DNA of 64,000 nt from Syntrophaceae bacterium (GTDB taxonomy: Bacteria > Desulfobacterota > Syntrophia > Syntrophales > Smithellaceae), in NCBI GenBank assembly GCA_018436925.1, contig JAHDKI010000015.1, forward strand, positions 62,001-126,000. Reading direction: 5' to 3'. Both the position numbers and the translations under genes were made by a program. The notes beneath the pieces were generated by a model. That model saw only the letters and a list, made by a program, of their open reading frames with translations. It ran no database searches and was not told the DNA's origin. Shown piece by piece: positions 43,926 to 52,448 of this stretch (within the stretch, counting starts at the first letter, position 1; each line of letters opens with the position of its first letter).

Positions 43926-44284
43926 TCCTCGGGTGTAACCGAGAGGGCGGAGCTGTAAGAAAAAGGATCAAGGGGGAAAAGCAGTTTCCGGTTCACGGTT
44001 CACGGTTGTTTGGTGATCAAGACTGCGCCGAAGGCATTCCACTAAATGTCCTCCGCTGGCGGAGGTGGCGCTTTGCGCCGGAGGTGGAAAAAGTAAGCAA
44101 GAGGTAAGGGGCGATAAGCAATGAGGTTTAAAGTTGCAGGTTTCATGTTTCACGTTTAAAGTTCAAAGTTTAAAGTTTAAAGTTTGATGTCGGGCGCGTT
44201 TGCCAAAACACGCCGGGAAAAAGAAATCCGTCAACCGCCGACTGAAAACCGATAACCGGAAACCGGCAACTGTAAACCGTAAAC
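43926..44284 (+). repeat. composite heptamer repeat, copy R2
   Basis: Most of the 584-nt gap before abiEi. Order of parts: CCTCGGGTGTAACCGAGAGG and GGCGGAGCTGT (also in R3-R5); CGGTTCAC units; two GC hairpins (44050-44079); GGGGCGATAAGCAA; GTTTAAA/GTTTCAC units (44128-44185); a 32-bp block at 44186-44217 identical in R3 and R4; then eight perfect units of the CCGNNAA/CTGNAAA type (44229-44284). Nothing coding is seen here. Confidence 0.9.
44050..44079. repeat. two tandem GC-rich hairpins inside repeat R2
   Basis: CCTCCGCTGGCGGAGG (7-bp perfect arms, 44050-44065) is followed one base later by GGCGCTTTGCGCC (5-bp arms, 44067-44079). A related GGTGGCG...CGCGCC element occurs after the array at 25786 and a weaker form in R1. 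They could form structured RNA or cruciforms at the repeat. Confidence 0.6.
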
Positions 44285-44294
44285 TTTTTTCTCA

Positions 44295-44316
44295 GGCGGT
44301 TCTGAACCGCCTTTAT
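44295..44316 (+). terminator. intrinsic terminator-like hairpin at the end of repeat R2
   Basis: GGCGGTT-CTG-AACCGCC gives a 7-bp stem with a 3-nt loop, followed by TTTAT; on the other side it is preceded by a CTTTTTTCTC run, so it could act in both directions. It isolates abiEi from transcription entering through the repeat. Confidence 0.5.
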
Positions 44317-44401
44317 GACTGCCCGGCGTATCTTGGATGGTGTTGCGAGCCGGTAATCATGCTGTAGAAAACTTACGGTGATTCGGATAATCGTTTGCGT
44401 T

Positions 44402-44425
44402 TTATTATCTTATTGAATATAATAA
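44402..44425 (+). promoter_or_regulatory. perfect inverted repeat immediately upstream of abiEi (probable autoregulatory operator)
   Basis: TTATTAT-10 nt-ATAATAA ends 4 nt before the abiEi ATG. AbiEi antitoxins are known to repress their own operon by binding inverted repeats at the promoter, so this site fits. The AT-rich arms may also include the -10 region. The binding claim is inference. Confidence 0.5.
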
Positions 44426-44429
44426 CATA

Positions 44430-45029
44430 ATGAAATATGAAGATTTAAGAGCTGTCGTTCGAACGCCCTATTTTTCGGTCAACGATCCCGTGCTTGCGGG
44501 GCAATCGCTGTTTAATTACCAACTTAGCGTCTGGACAAAAAAGGGGTACCTGCTGCGCCTGAAAAACGGCTTTTATGCTTTCACGCGAGAAAAAGAGCGA
44601 ATCCGGTCGGAAGAGTTGGCATCGTTTCTTTACGAACCCAGCTATCTGAGTTTGGAAAGCGCCTTGGCCTGGTATGGGTTTATTCCGGAGATGGTATTTG
44701 CCTATGTCAGTGTGACGTCGCGAATCAACCGGAAATATAAAAACGCATTTGGCTCGTATATTTATCGGCATATCAAGCCGGATCTTTTTTGGGGATATAC
44801 GCAGATCAAGACGGAGTATGGACATATCCTGATGGCCGAACCGGAAAAGGCGATTCTGGACTATCTCTATCTGAACTTGGCCAACATCAATACTGATGAC
44901 GATTTCGAAAACATTCGCTTCAACACCGACGTTATGGAAGAAAAAATAGACGCGAATAAAATGCAAAGCTACGTTGCCGCTTTCGGAGGCAAAAAACTCG
45001 AAAGGTGGGCTAAGCGATGCTTACGTTAG
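44430..45029 (+). CDS. abiEi: AbiEi-type antitoxin (type IV toxin-antitoxin, transcriptional regulator)
   Basis: 199 residues. An N-terminal winged-helix-like part (LAGQSLFNYQLSVWTKKGYLLRLKNGFYAFTREK) is followed by the family's SYLSLESALAWYGFIPE and MAEPEKAILDYLYL segments. In characterised AbiE systems this protein neutralises the toxin without stable contact and represses the operon. The stop overlaps abiEii by 13 nt. An inverted repeat precedes the start. Confidence 0.85.
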   Translation: MKYEDLRAVVRTPYFSVNDPVLAGQSLFNYQLSVWTKKGYLLRLKNGFYAFTREKERIRSEELASFLYEPSYLSLESALAWYGFIPEMVFAYVSVTSRINRKYKNAFGSYIYRHIKPDLFWGYTQIKTEYGHILMAEPEKAILDYLYLNLANINTDDDFENIRFNTDVMEEKIDANKMQSYVAAFGGKKLERWAKRCLR

Positions 45030-45802
45030 ACCAGCTTTCCGCCTTTTTCCCGCCTGCCCTGGCGCAAAAAAATCCGGAAGGCATTCTGGTGGAATACTTG
45101 CAGCATGAACTTCTCGATTCAATTTTCAAAAACAAGGCATCGGGAGATTTGGCATTCATCGGCGGCACGGCCATTCGCGTTTTATATTCAAGCCCGCGCT
45201 TTTCGGAGGATCTGGACTTTGACAATTTCGGTTTGCCCTTTAAGCAATTTGAATCGCTGCTCACAGCCGCTTGCAAAGATATGACCTACAAGGGATTTGT
45301 CATTGAGTATCGTTTCGTCGAAAAAGGTGCGTACCATTGTTATGTCAAGTTTCCTGATATTTTGCATCGGGCCGGCATTAGCCCGCTGGCCTCTCGGAAA
45401 ATACTGATCCGCATCGACACCGAATTAAAAGAGAAAAACTATGAGCTTCAGACCTTTGTCCTCAACCGCTTTTCTCTTTATCGGCGTATTTTTACCGCAC
45501 CTGTCGCAGTCTTGCTGTCTCAAAAAATGATGACGGTTTTGGGGCGCAAGCGGGAGAAAGGCCGCGACCTGTTTGATGTGTCTTACCTGCTTGGCCTTGC
45601 TGAACCGGACTTCAAGTACATTGCCGGAATGATTCATCTCGAACGAATGGAATTTCTGAAACTGTTTGATCAACGATTGGATGAACTCGATTTGGAGTAT
45701 CTGGCAAACGATGTCGAACCGTTTCTGTTTGACAGCGAGCAAAAAGACCGGGTTCTGACATTCAAAGACTACTGGAAGACGAAGAGCGCGACATGGCGTT
45801 GA
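45017..45802 (+). CDS. abiEii: AbiEii-type nucleotidyltransferase toxin
   Basis: 261 residues. FIGGTAIRVLYSSPRFSEDLDFD holds the nucleotidyltransferase-like GG...D-x-D pattern (Gly-Gly near 50, Asp-x-Asp near 69-71). LLSQKMMTVLGRKREKGRDLFDVSYLLGL is the second conserved block with the Lys and Arg/Asp that are typical of AbiEii. Family members are bacteriostatic toxins in phage-abortive infection systems. It appears intact, paired with abiEi. Confidence 0.88.
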   Translation: MLTLDQLSAFFPPALAQKNPEGILVEYLQHELLDSIFKNKASGDLAFIGGTAIRVLYSSPRFSEDLDFDNFGLPFKQFESLLTAACKDMTYKGFVIEYRFVEKGAYHCYVKFPDILHRAGISPLASRKILIRIDTELKEKNYELQTFVLNRFSLYRRIFTAPVAVLLSQKMMTVLGRKREKGRDLFDVSYLLGLAEPDFKYIAGMIHLERMEFLKLFDQRLDELDLEYLANDVEPFLFDSEQKDRVLTFKDYWKTKSATWR

Positions 45803-45850
45803 GGCAAAGGACTTCAAACAGATGATGGATCTCGTTACAAGCAAGTGGGC

Positions 45851-46080
45851 ATCCTGGGTGTAATCCAGAGGGCGGAGCTGTCTAAGGCGTGAGGCGTTAA
45901 GAGTAAGGCGTCAGGCGGGGAGCTTAAGGGGCGATAAGCAATTAGGTTTAAAGTTTCATGCATCACGTTTCATGTTTCACGTTTAAAGTTTAATGTTTGA
46001 TGTCGGGCGCGTTTGCCAAAACACGCCGGGAATGGAAAATGTAGAACATAGCCTTTCACCTATAGCCCATAGCCTGGCAC
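45851..46080 (+). repeat. composite heptamer repeat, copy R3
   Basis: It starts 49 nt after abiEii with the TCCTGGGTGTAATCCAGAGG element and GGCGGAGCTGT. Units of the GGCGTGA/GGCGTTA type follow, then GGGGCGATAAGCAATTAGG, GTTTCAT/GTTTCAC units and the 32-bp block (45999-46030) identical to R2 and R4. It ends in a different heptamer series, CCATAGC/CTATAGC (about 46045-46080). Confidence 0.88.
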
Positions 46081-46356
46081 CAAACGGAATTTCTTGTGAT
46101 TGTGCGCACGCCAAAAAACCGCAATTACATTTTAATAATCTCGATATTTGATTGCATTTTTCGAAGGCCTTGTATTATGATTCCGCGTCGCGCCACCCTT
46201 GAGCGGTCGGCACTAATGACATCGCAACAATAAAAATTTTTTCCACATCGTTGCTGGCCAAGCATGCTTGCGCCGCAGAGCCTCAGGGGCGTATCTCGAA
46301 GTGTCGCTGGTTTTTGGCAGGTCAAATCTTCCCAAAAAACATGTGCGTGAATAACA
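46081..46356. other. unassigned 276-nt stretch between repeats R3 and R4
   Basis: It is bracketed by two full repeat copies in the way genes are elsewhere, but no convincing coding sequence is seen on either strand. A 66-codon open frame on the - strand (46125-46325) resembles nothing I know and lacks a ribosome site. It may be the remains of a decayed cassette. Confidence 0.4.
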
Positions 46357-46670
46357 CCTCGTATGGAACCCAGAGGGCGGAGCTGTAAGAAACGAAAGGC
46401 GTGAGGGGTTAGGCGTGAGGAGTCAGGAGTGAGGGGATCAATAAACCGTTTTAAGTTTTCAGGGCTCAGTTTTAAGTAAAGGGTATGGGGCGATAAGCAA
46501 TTAGGTTTAAAGTTTCATGTTTCACGTTTAAAGTTCAAAGTTTAAAGTTTAATGTTTGATGTCGGGCGCGTTTGCCAAAACACGCCGGGAAAAAGAAATC
46601 CGTCAACCGCCGACTGAAAACCGATAACTGATAACCGTTTACCGACAACTGCAAATAGGTAACTGTTTTT
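46357..46670 (+). repeat. composite heptamer repeat, copy R4 (longest unbroken phase)
   Basis: After the CCTCGTATGG and CCAGAGGGCGGAGCTGT element, 7-nt units run in one phase from about 46398 to 46565 while the words change from GGCGTGA through AGTTTTC and GGCGATA to AAGTTTA. The 32-bp block (46558-46589) shared with R2 and R3 follows, then nine units of the CCGNNAA/CTGNNAA type to about 46665. Near identity to R2 extends over roughly 110 nt. Confidence 0.9.
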
Positions 46671-46721
46671 ATAACTGATAGCCGATTGATGCATTTAAGT
46701 CGCTTAAAATTAATAAACCAT

Positions 46722-46769
46722 TTGACATATATTTCGTCATTTGGTATGTAATATGTCAACTATGTTGAC
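46722..46769 (+). promoter_or_regulatory. promoter with two perfect palindromes upstream of the second DUF4143 gene
   Basis: TTGACATAT (46722-46730) and ATATGTCAA (46751-46759) are perfect 9-nt inverted arms; the left arm contains a consensus -35 TTGACA, with TATGTA 17 nt on as a weak -10. Overlapping it, GTCAAC-TAT-GTTGAC (46755-46769) is a second perfect palindrome. The gene starts at 46783. Tight repressor control is the obvious reading. Confidence 0.55.
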
Positions 46770-46782
46770 GTGGTGATAAGAC

Positions 46783-47928
46783 GTGAAAAAAACTTGGATT
46801 GAGCGTGAACTTGATATTCAAGACCTGCTTGGAAAACGGTCGCATTTTTTACTGGGGCCGCGCCAAACCGGAAAAACATCTTTAATTCTCCATCGCCTGC
46901 CGACTGTTCGCCTCTACGATCTTCTGGACAGTGCCGTCTATCTAACTTTCAGCCGTGATCCGGGCCGCCTGGCAGAGGAAATCGGAACATCGGTTAAAAA
47001 GGTTGTGATCGATGAAATTCAGCGTCTTCCCATGCTGCTAAACGAGGTGCAGCGTCTGATCGATTCGCGGGATGTCCAGTTTCTGCTTACGGGGTCCAGC
47101 GCCAGAAAACTGCGTCGCGGTGGTTTGAACCTTTTGGGAGGACGCGCTCGGATCGTTAATCTTCATCCCCTCACATCCCACGAGCTAGGCAGTCAATTTG
47201 ATCTTCACCGGGCCATCGAGCGAGGGTTGCTTCCGTCCATCTATTTTTCCGACGATGCCGCCGCCGATCTTGAGGCCTATTGCGGATTGTATTTGCAACA
47301 GGAAATCATGGCGGAAGGAGCGACAAGAAATATTCCGTCATTCAGCCGCTTCCTGAAAATCGCCGCGCATAACAATGGTGCAATCGTTAATTTCACCAAC
47401 ATTGCCAGCGATTCACAGGTTGCCCGCACCACCGTTTATGAGTATTACGAAATCCTGAAAGATACGCTGATTCTGCGTGAACTTCCCGCCTGGCGCAAAA
47501 CAGTCATCAGAAAACCCCTGGCCTCCTCGAAGTATTATTTTTTTGATGTCGGTGTAGTGTCGGCGCTTCAGGGCCGTCCGTTTCTGCCGCAAACGCCCGA
47601 GTTCGGCCAGGCCTTTGAAACCTTTCTGATGCACGAATTAACCTGCTTTAGCGACTATGTCTCCGGTGATCCTCTAAGCTTCTGGCGTTCAGCCAGCGGC
47701 TTTGAAGTGGACTTCATCATCGGCGACCATACCGCAATTGAAGTCAAAGCCAAGCCAAACATTGCAGCGCAGGATTTGAAATCATTGCGGGCCTTGAGGG
47801 AAGAAAAACAATTCAAACGTTATTTGTGTGTCTGCCTGGAGAAGCGGACCAGAGAAACAGACGGGGTCTCGGTACTTCCCTATGCCGATTTCCTCAAAGC
47901 CCTTTGGGGTGGGGAATATCAGGCGTGA
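46783..47928 (+). CDS. AAA ATPase with C-terminal DUF4143 domain (second copy)
   Basis: 381 residues from GTG at 46783. LLGPRQTGKTSLILH (Walker A), KVVIDEIQRLPMLL (Walker B), LLTGSSARKLRRGG (sensor) and FEVDFIIGDHTAIEVKAKPN (nuclease-like site) are all present. It is only distantly related to the copy at 42691, so it was acquired separately rather than by local duplication. The last codons and the TGA stop lie in the first heptamer (GGCGTGA) of repeat R5. Confidence 0.88.
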   Translation: MKKTWIERELDIQDLLGKRSHFLLGPRQTGKTSLILHRLPTVRLYDLLDSAVYLTFSRDPGRLAEEIGTSVKKVVIDEIQRLPMLLNEVQRLIDSRDVQFLLTGSSARKLRRGGLNLLGGRARIVNLHPLTSHELGSQFDLHRAIERGLLPSIYFSDDAAADLEAYCGLYLQQEIMAEGATRNIPSFSRFLKIAAHNNGAIVNFTNIASDSQVARTTVYEYYEILKDTLILRELPAWRKTVIRKPLASSKYYFFDVGVVSALQGRPFLPQTPEFGQAFETFLMHELTCFSDYVSGDPLSFWRSASGFEVDFIIGDHTAIEVKAKPNIAAQDLKSLRALREEKQFKRYLCVCLEKRTRETDGVSVLPYADFLKALWGGEYQA

Positions 47929-48216
47929 GGAGAAAAGCGTTCGGCATCAGGAATAAAGAGTAAAGAGTTCGAGGCTTAAGAATCCGTTTTTAGTTTTCAG
48001 TGTTAAGTTTTTAGTCGGCTGGAATTGTCCTCGTATGTAATCCAGAGGGCGGAGCTGTCTAAAGGGCGTGAAACTTGAGGTGTTAGGTGTCAGGCGTGAG
48101 GGGTAAAAGATTTTAAGTAAGGGGTAAGGTGCAAGGCGTAAGGAGCATTCTCCGAACGCGCCGGGAAACTGATATCCATCAACCACCAACTGAGAACCGG
48201 TAACCGTAAACTGTAT
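47922..48216 (+). repeat. composite heptamer repeat, copy R5
   Basis: It fills most of the 363-nt gap before the second polysaccharide cluster. Thirteen units run in one phase from the stop codon of the preceding gene (47922) to 48012, changing from GGCGTGA through AGAGTAA to AGTTTTC. The CCAGAGGGCGGAGCTGT element (48040-48056) is followed by a second series with GGTGTTA/GGTGTCA, a shortened GAACGCGCCGGG block, and CCATCAA/CCGGTAA units. From 48217 to 48291 an AT-rich stretch precedes the flippase gene. Confidence 0.88.
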
Positions 48217-48291
48217 TTAACTGTTCTTTTATGATTGATAAACGTCAAATTGGAAGAAATGCGATTTTGATTACTGAAGCCTCTAAGAAGA

Positions 48292-49635
48292 ATGGCGCCT
48301 GATTCAAATATAAATGCCGCCGGCTTTAGACGTTATTTTGCCAACACATCCTGGCTTATGGGGCATCGCGTGTTGAGCATGCTAGTTACGCTTTTTGTCG
48401 GTGTCTATATTGCAAGATATCTAGGGCCAGAACAGTTTGGTCTGCTAAGTTATGCGGGAAGTTTTGTGGCGCTATTTACGGCACTTGCTTCTCTTGGACT
48501 GGACAGCATTGTAATAAGAGAGCTAGTAAAAGATCCGGATCGACGGAATGAGCTTTTGGGAACGGCGTTTTGGCTCAAGTGCGGTGGTGCGGTTCTGATG
48601 TGGGGTTGTATTATCACGGCTGTTGCTTTTACAAGTAATGATGCGCAAACAAACATTCTAATTGCCATCATTGCTTTTGCTGTTATTTTCCAGGCTTTTA
48701 ATGTTATCGATTATAACTATCAAGCCCAAGTGAAATCTAAATATGTTGTTTTTGTTCAGATTATTCAACTTGTCGTTTCGTCCGCAACTAAAATTATTCT
48801 TGTATGCCTATCAGCGCCTCTGGTCTGGTTTGCCTGCGTGTTCTTGCTCGACGCACTAGTAATCGCCGGTGGGTTAACGATTGTTTATATGTGTAATAGA
48901 GGAATGCTGTGTTCTTGGGAATGGCATTGGCAGATTGCAAAAAAACTCTTGAGAGATAGCTGGCCTTTGATTCTGTCGGGTATTGCTATTTCAGTTTATT
49001 TAAGAATCGGTCAGGTGATGATAAAGGAAATGTTGGATGCAGAACAGGTTGGGCTTTATGCAGCGGCAGCGCGATTGAGCGAGGCGTGGTATTTTATTCC
49101 CGTCGCCATTTCTTCATCAGTATTTCCCGCAATCATCAACGCAAAGAAAACGAACGAGGCGCTTTATTATCAAAGACTTCAGAAATTATATTATTTGATG
49201 GTTCTGATAGCCTTGACGATAGCCCTGCCGACAACTTTTATAGCACCCTGGGTTATTGGTTTGCTTTATGGCAGTGCATATTTACCATCGGCAGGTGTTT
49301 TGAGTATTCATATTTGGACAGGTGTATTTGTGTTTTTGGGTATTGCAAGCGGCAAATGGTTTCTTGCAGAAAATTACATCAATAAAAATTTATACCGCAC
49401 ATTGTTCGGTATGGTAATCAATATTGCAGCCAATTTAATACTAATTCCTGTGTATGGGATAGTTGGTGCGGCCATAGCTGCACTTCTGGGCCAACTATCC
49501 TCAGATTTGCTGTACGATATGGTTGACAAACAAACATATCCTTCACTGAAAATGAAACTCAACGCACTCAATCCAATTAAGCTGTTGTTCTATTCATGGC
49601 AAAGCATCCTTTCATTTAAGAAGGCAAGATTATGA
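48292..49635 (+). CDS. wzx: polysaccharide flippase (Wzx/RfbX family)
   Basis: 447 residues, about 12-14 hydrophobic helices. YFANTSWLMGHRVLSMLVTLFVGVYIARYLGPEQFGLLSYAGSF is the classical start of this family, as seen in its GPEQFG motif, and ASLGLDSIVIRELVKD follows. It heads an AT-rich cluster whose codon use differs plainly from the genes before 42300, which points to separate acquisition. The stop overlaps the next ATG by 4 nt. Confidence 0.88.
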   Translation: MAPDSNINAAGFRRYFANTSWLMGHRVLSMLVTLFVGVYIARYLGPEQFGLLSYAGSFVALFTALASLGLDSIVIRELVKDPDRRNELLGTAFWLKCGGAVLMWGCIITAVAFTSNDAQTNILIAIIAFAVIFQAFNVIDYNYQAQVKSKYVVFVQIIQLVVSSATKIILVCLSAPLVWFACVFLLDALVIAGGLTIVYMCNRGMLCSWEWHWQIAKKLLRDSWPLILSGIAISVYLRIGQVMIKEMLDAEQVGLYAAAARLSEAWYFIPVAISSSVFPAIINAKKTNEALYYQRLQKLYYLMVLIALTIALPTTFIAPWVIGLLYGSAYLPSAGVLSIHIWTGVFVFLGIASGKWFLAENYINKNLYRTLFGMVINIAANLILIPVYGIVGAAIAALLGQLSSDLLYDMVDKQTYPSLKMKLNALNPIKLLFYSWQSILSFKKARL

Positions 49636-50315
49636 CTATCGATGATGAAAATGATTATAGTATTTACAGTACAAAACACCAATCAACGTTGAAAGGCATG
49701 CTGCGCTTTGAGTTCATTAGTCTTTACGGCCGGCTGTTCTTAAATAGAAAGCCGCCATTGAAAAATATCAGCAACTATCTGAATCTTGGATGTGGGCAAA
49801 ATAAAATTGACGGCTGGATTAATGCTGATTTCTATAGTGGAATTAAATTCTGGAGAAAGTACAACAATCGACCCGAGTGGATGTTGGATCTACGCTATCC
49901 ACTGAACTGTGATGATAATGTGTGGGATGGCGTTTTTACCGAGCATACGCTTGAACACTTGTATCCTAATCAAGCATTAGCATTATTGAAAGAGCTTAAC
50001 AGAACTATGAAAAAAGGTTCATGGTTGCGGATAAGCGTGCCTGATCTCGCAAAATATGTTGATTATTATTGTGGCCTGAAAGTGGATGAAAAATTTGTAA
50101 GACGGGGAACAGGCTGCGAAGCCATTCATGCGTTGACACAAAGCCATATGCATTTGTCAGTATGGGACACAAAATTATTGACATGTTTTTTAAAAGAAGC
50201 AGGCTTTGATAATATTCATGAAGTTTCTTTCAGCGAGGGTGCAGATAGCAGATTGCTAAAGGATAGTATGGATCGTCGCTGGGAATCTCTTTATCTGGAA
50301 GCTCAAAAGACATGA
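49632..50315 (+). CDS. SAM-dependent methyltransferase-like protein
   Basis: 227 residues. YLNLGCGQNKIDGWINADF is a SAM motif I variant common in polysaccharide clusters, then DLRYPLNCDDNVWDGVFTEHTLEHLYPNQ holds motif II with the EHxLEH signature, and GSWLRISVPDLAKYVDYY is motif III. It overlaps both neighbours by 4 nt. It probably methylates a sugar or the chain end. Confidence 0.8.
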   Translation: MTIDDENDYSIYSTKHQSTLKGMLRFEFISLYGRLFLNRKPPLKNISNYLNLGCGQNKIDGWINADFYSGIKFWRKYNNRPEWMLDLRYPLNCDDNVWDGVFTEHTLEHLYPNQALALLKELNRTMKKGSWLRISVPDLAKYVDYYCGLKVDEKFVRRGTGCEAIHALTQSHMHLSVWDTKLLTCFLKEAGFDNIHEVSFSEGADSRLLKDSMDRRWESLYLEAQKT

Positions 50316-50326
50316 AGGGTACTAAC

Positions 50327-51277
50327 ATGCAAGATATTTCAGGGTCAGATTTTGCCCCGCCCCATCCGCTGAAAACGGCGGTATTGTTCCTAGTATTTAA
50401 TCGGCCTGATACTACAATCCAGGTGTTTGAGGCAATTCGGAAGGCGAAACCGCCACGTCTTTATGTTGCCGCCGACGGGCCAAGGGATTCACGACACGGT
50501 GAAGATGAGAAAGTTAAAACGGTTCGTGACTATGTCATGGACCATATCGACTGGGATTGCGAGGTAAATACACTATTTCGTGAGAAAAACTTGGGGTGTA
50601 AGTACGGTGTGAGTGGTGGTATTGACTGGTTTTTTAAAAATGAAGAAGAAGGAATTATTTTAGAGGATGACTGTCTTCCTGCACAGAGTTTTTTCTGGTT
50701 TTGCGAGGACTTGCTTGAACGGTATCGGAATGATGAGCGGGTAATGCAGATTTGTGGTTCCAACTTTCTTAATGGATGGCGGAGAAATGGTGACAGCTAT
50801 TATTTTTCAAAATATGGACCTATCTGGGGGTGGGCTTCATGGCGGAGAGCATGGAAGTATTACGATGTTGATATGCGATTATGGCCAACGGTTAAAATGA
50901 GAAAAATATATTTAGATTTTTGTGATGGAAAGCAAGATATATCTTTCAGGCTGAATCTTTATGATCGGCTTTTCGCAGGTGAGATAGATACTTGGGATTA
51001 TCAGTGGGGCTTTTCAAAAATGATCAATTCCGGTTTGTCGGCAACTACAAATGTTAATATGATTTCCAACATAGGTTTCGGTAAAGATGGTACTCATGTA
51101 AACGATGGCAATAGTCCCTTTGCGGCTATGCAAGTATCCAGTTTGTGTATGCCTTTTATTCATCCTGAATTTATTATCAGAGACAAACTTTCTGATCAGC
51201 GATATTTAAGGAAACTTTTATTCCCAACCCTTATCGACCGAATCATACGTAAATGCCTTGTAATTAGAAGAAAATAA
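50327..51277 (+). CDS. GT-A type glycosyltransferase (HlpA-like family)
   Basis: 316 residues from ATG 50327, which has GAAGGG 7 nt upstream; ATG 50312 overlapping the previous stop is the alternative. LKTAVLFLVFNRPDTTIQVFEAI opens the fold, YVAADGPRD is the nucleotide strand, GIILEDDCLP is the metal-binding DxD region and YGPIWGWASWRRAWKYYD is strongly conserved in this family. The donor is unknown. Confidence 0.75.
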   Translation: MQDISGSDFAPPHPLKTAVLFLVFNRPDTTIQVFEAIRKAKPPRLYVAADGPRDSRHGEDEKVKTVRDYVMDHIDWDCEVNTLFREKNLGCKYGVSGGIDWFFKNEEEGIILEDDCLPAQSFFWFCEDLLERYRNDERVMQICGSNFLNGWRRNGDSYYFSKYGPIWGWASWRRAWKYYDVDMRLWPTVKMRKIYLDFCDGKQDISFRLNLYDRLFAGEIDTWDYQWGFSKMINSGLSATTNVNMISNIGFGKDGTHVNDGNSPFAAMQVSSLCMPFIHPEFIIRDKLSDQRYLRKLLFPTLIDRIIRKCLVIRRK

Positions 51278-51296
51278 CATTTATCAAGGATAATAT

Positions 51297-52415
51297 ATGA
51301 AGAGTGTTTGTTTCATAACAACGGTTAATCACAATGTTGGCGACGATTTCGTTCGTGAGGGGATAATATATTTGTTCCAATCCTCTGGCATGATTAGCAA
51401 GGTTGCGTTGGTTCACAAACACTCACCAGTGACCGCAGTCTATGGCCGAGAGAATCTTCGCAATCTCAGAATATCAAGGCTGGTTGAACCACTGTGTCGC
51501 GCGGTGAATTCAAAAAATAGAATCAGCGATGCTGATATTTTGGTACAAAGTGGTGCTCCAGTATACTGGTGCCATCCGCAAACAGACGGCCCGCATTGTG
51601 CTGATAACGAATGGTTTGATCCGTTAATCCGCAAACGCTTCATGCCTGACCGACGTGAGCGTCCATTTCTGAATTTGGCGGGAGGCAGTTGTCAGCGTTA
51701 CCACTCTGATGGCAGTGAGATTGAAAATTGCCAAAAATGTAAAGCCTATATCCGTGAATTTTTCGACACCTGCGATCTGACCATTCTGCGCGATAAGTTG
51801 GCGAGAAAAATGCTGAATCATGCAGGAAGAGACGCAAAGGTTTTGCCTTGTACGTCAATATTTGCCAGAGACCGCTTTGGAATAAAGCCAGAGCCAGGAG
51901 AATTTATTGTCCTAAACTTCATGGAAAATGGAGGGCATTACATTTTTGGCCAGGAGATTGACAGCGAGCGATGGAGACATGAATTCATTTCGATAGCCTT
52001 TGAAGCTTCACGCATTGGACGCGCTGTGGTGGCCTGTCATACGCCGCATGAGGAAAAACTTGCTAAAGTTCTTGTGCCAAATTTAGAGCGTTTTCTTGTG
52101 CCAAATAATCACCTTGAATTTATGAAATTTTACGCACGTGCCAAATGGGGCATAATGAATCGGGTTCATGGTGCGTTCATGATGGCTTCGTTTGGCAAAC
52201 CTGCGATAGTCATAGGCAACGATAGCCGGGCAAAGATGATAGAGAATCTGTCTCTCCCTTCATATTACGTAAGTGATGTTGAACTCGTCGGTGTAGAATC
52301 ATTAATTGATCAAGCGCGGTCGCGATGCGATTCATATCCGGAACAGATAGAGGAAATTCGTCGGCATTCTCGGCAAGAATATGAAAATGTATTGAAATCC
52401 GTTTTGGAAAAATGA
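51297..52415 (+). CDS. polysaccharide pyruvyl transferase family protein
   Basis: 372 residues. CFITTVNHNVGDDFVREGIIYLF is the N-terminal signature of PS_pyruv_trans proteins, followed by LVQSGAPVYW and, near the C-terminus, AKWGIMNRVHGAFMMASFGKPAIVI with the conserved R-x-H-x-A-x-M pattern. Family members add pyruvate ketals from PEP to sugars; this Cys-rich version (GGSCQRY, ENCQKCKAY) is a less studied branch, and the reaction is an inference. Confidence 0.8.
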   Translation: MKSVCFITTVNHNVGDDFVREGIIYLFQSSGMISKVALVHKHSPVTAVYGRENLRNLRISRLVEPLCRAVNSKNRISDADILVQSGAPVYWCHPQTDGPHCADNEWFDPLIRKRFMPDRRERPFLNLAGGSCQRYHSDGSEIENCQKCKAYIREFFDTCDLTILRDKLARKMLNHAGRDAKVLPCTSIFARDRFGIKPEPGEFIVLNFMENGGHYIFGQEIDSERWRHEFISIAFEASRIGRAVVACHTPHEEKLAKVLVPNLERFLVPNNHLEFMKFYARAKWGIMNRVHGAFMMASFGKPAIVIGNDSRAKMIENLSLPSYYVSDVELVGVESLIDQARSRCDSYPEQIEEIRRHSRQEYENVLKSVLEK

Positions 52416-52448
52416 TTATGAAGATGAAAGCTATAAATTCGAGAAAGC

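Noticed and set aside
43926..43950. Compensatory base changes in the CCTCGGG...CCGAG element as proof of a conserved RNA hairpin
   Set aside because: R2 and R3 can pair with different bases, but R4 and R5 cannot, so the covariation is not consistent.
46125..46325. 66-codon open frame on the - strand in the R3-R4 gap
   Set aside because: No ribosome site, no recognisable motif, and ordinary length for chance.
25786..48216. Heptamer arrays as CRISPR arrays
   Set aside because: Units are 7 nt, contiguous and degenerate, with no spacers, leader or cas genes.
42295..48216. Integron attC sites (words such as GTTAGGC occur in R1 and R4)
   Set aside because: The words are ordinary members of the GGCGTTA heptamer series. 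No matching RYYYAAC partner at the right distance and no integrase gene is visible.
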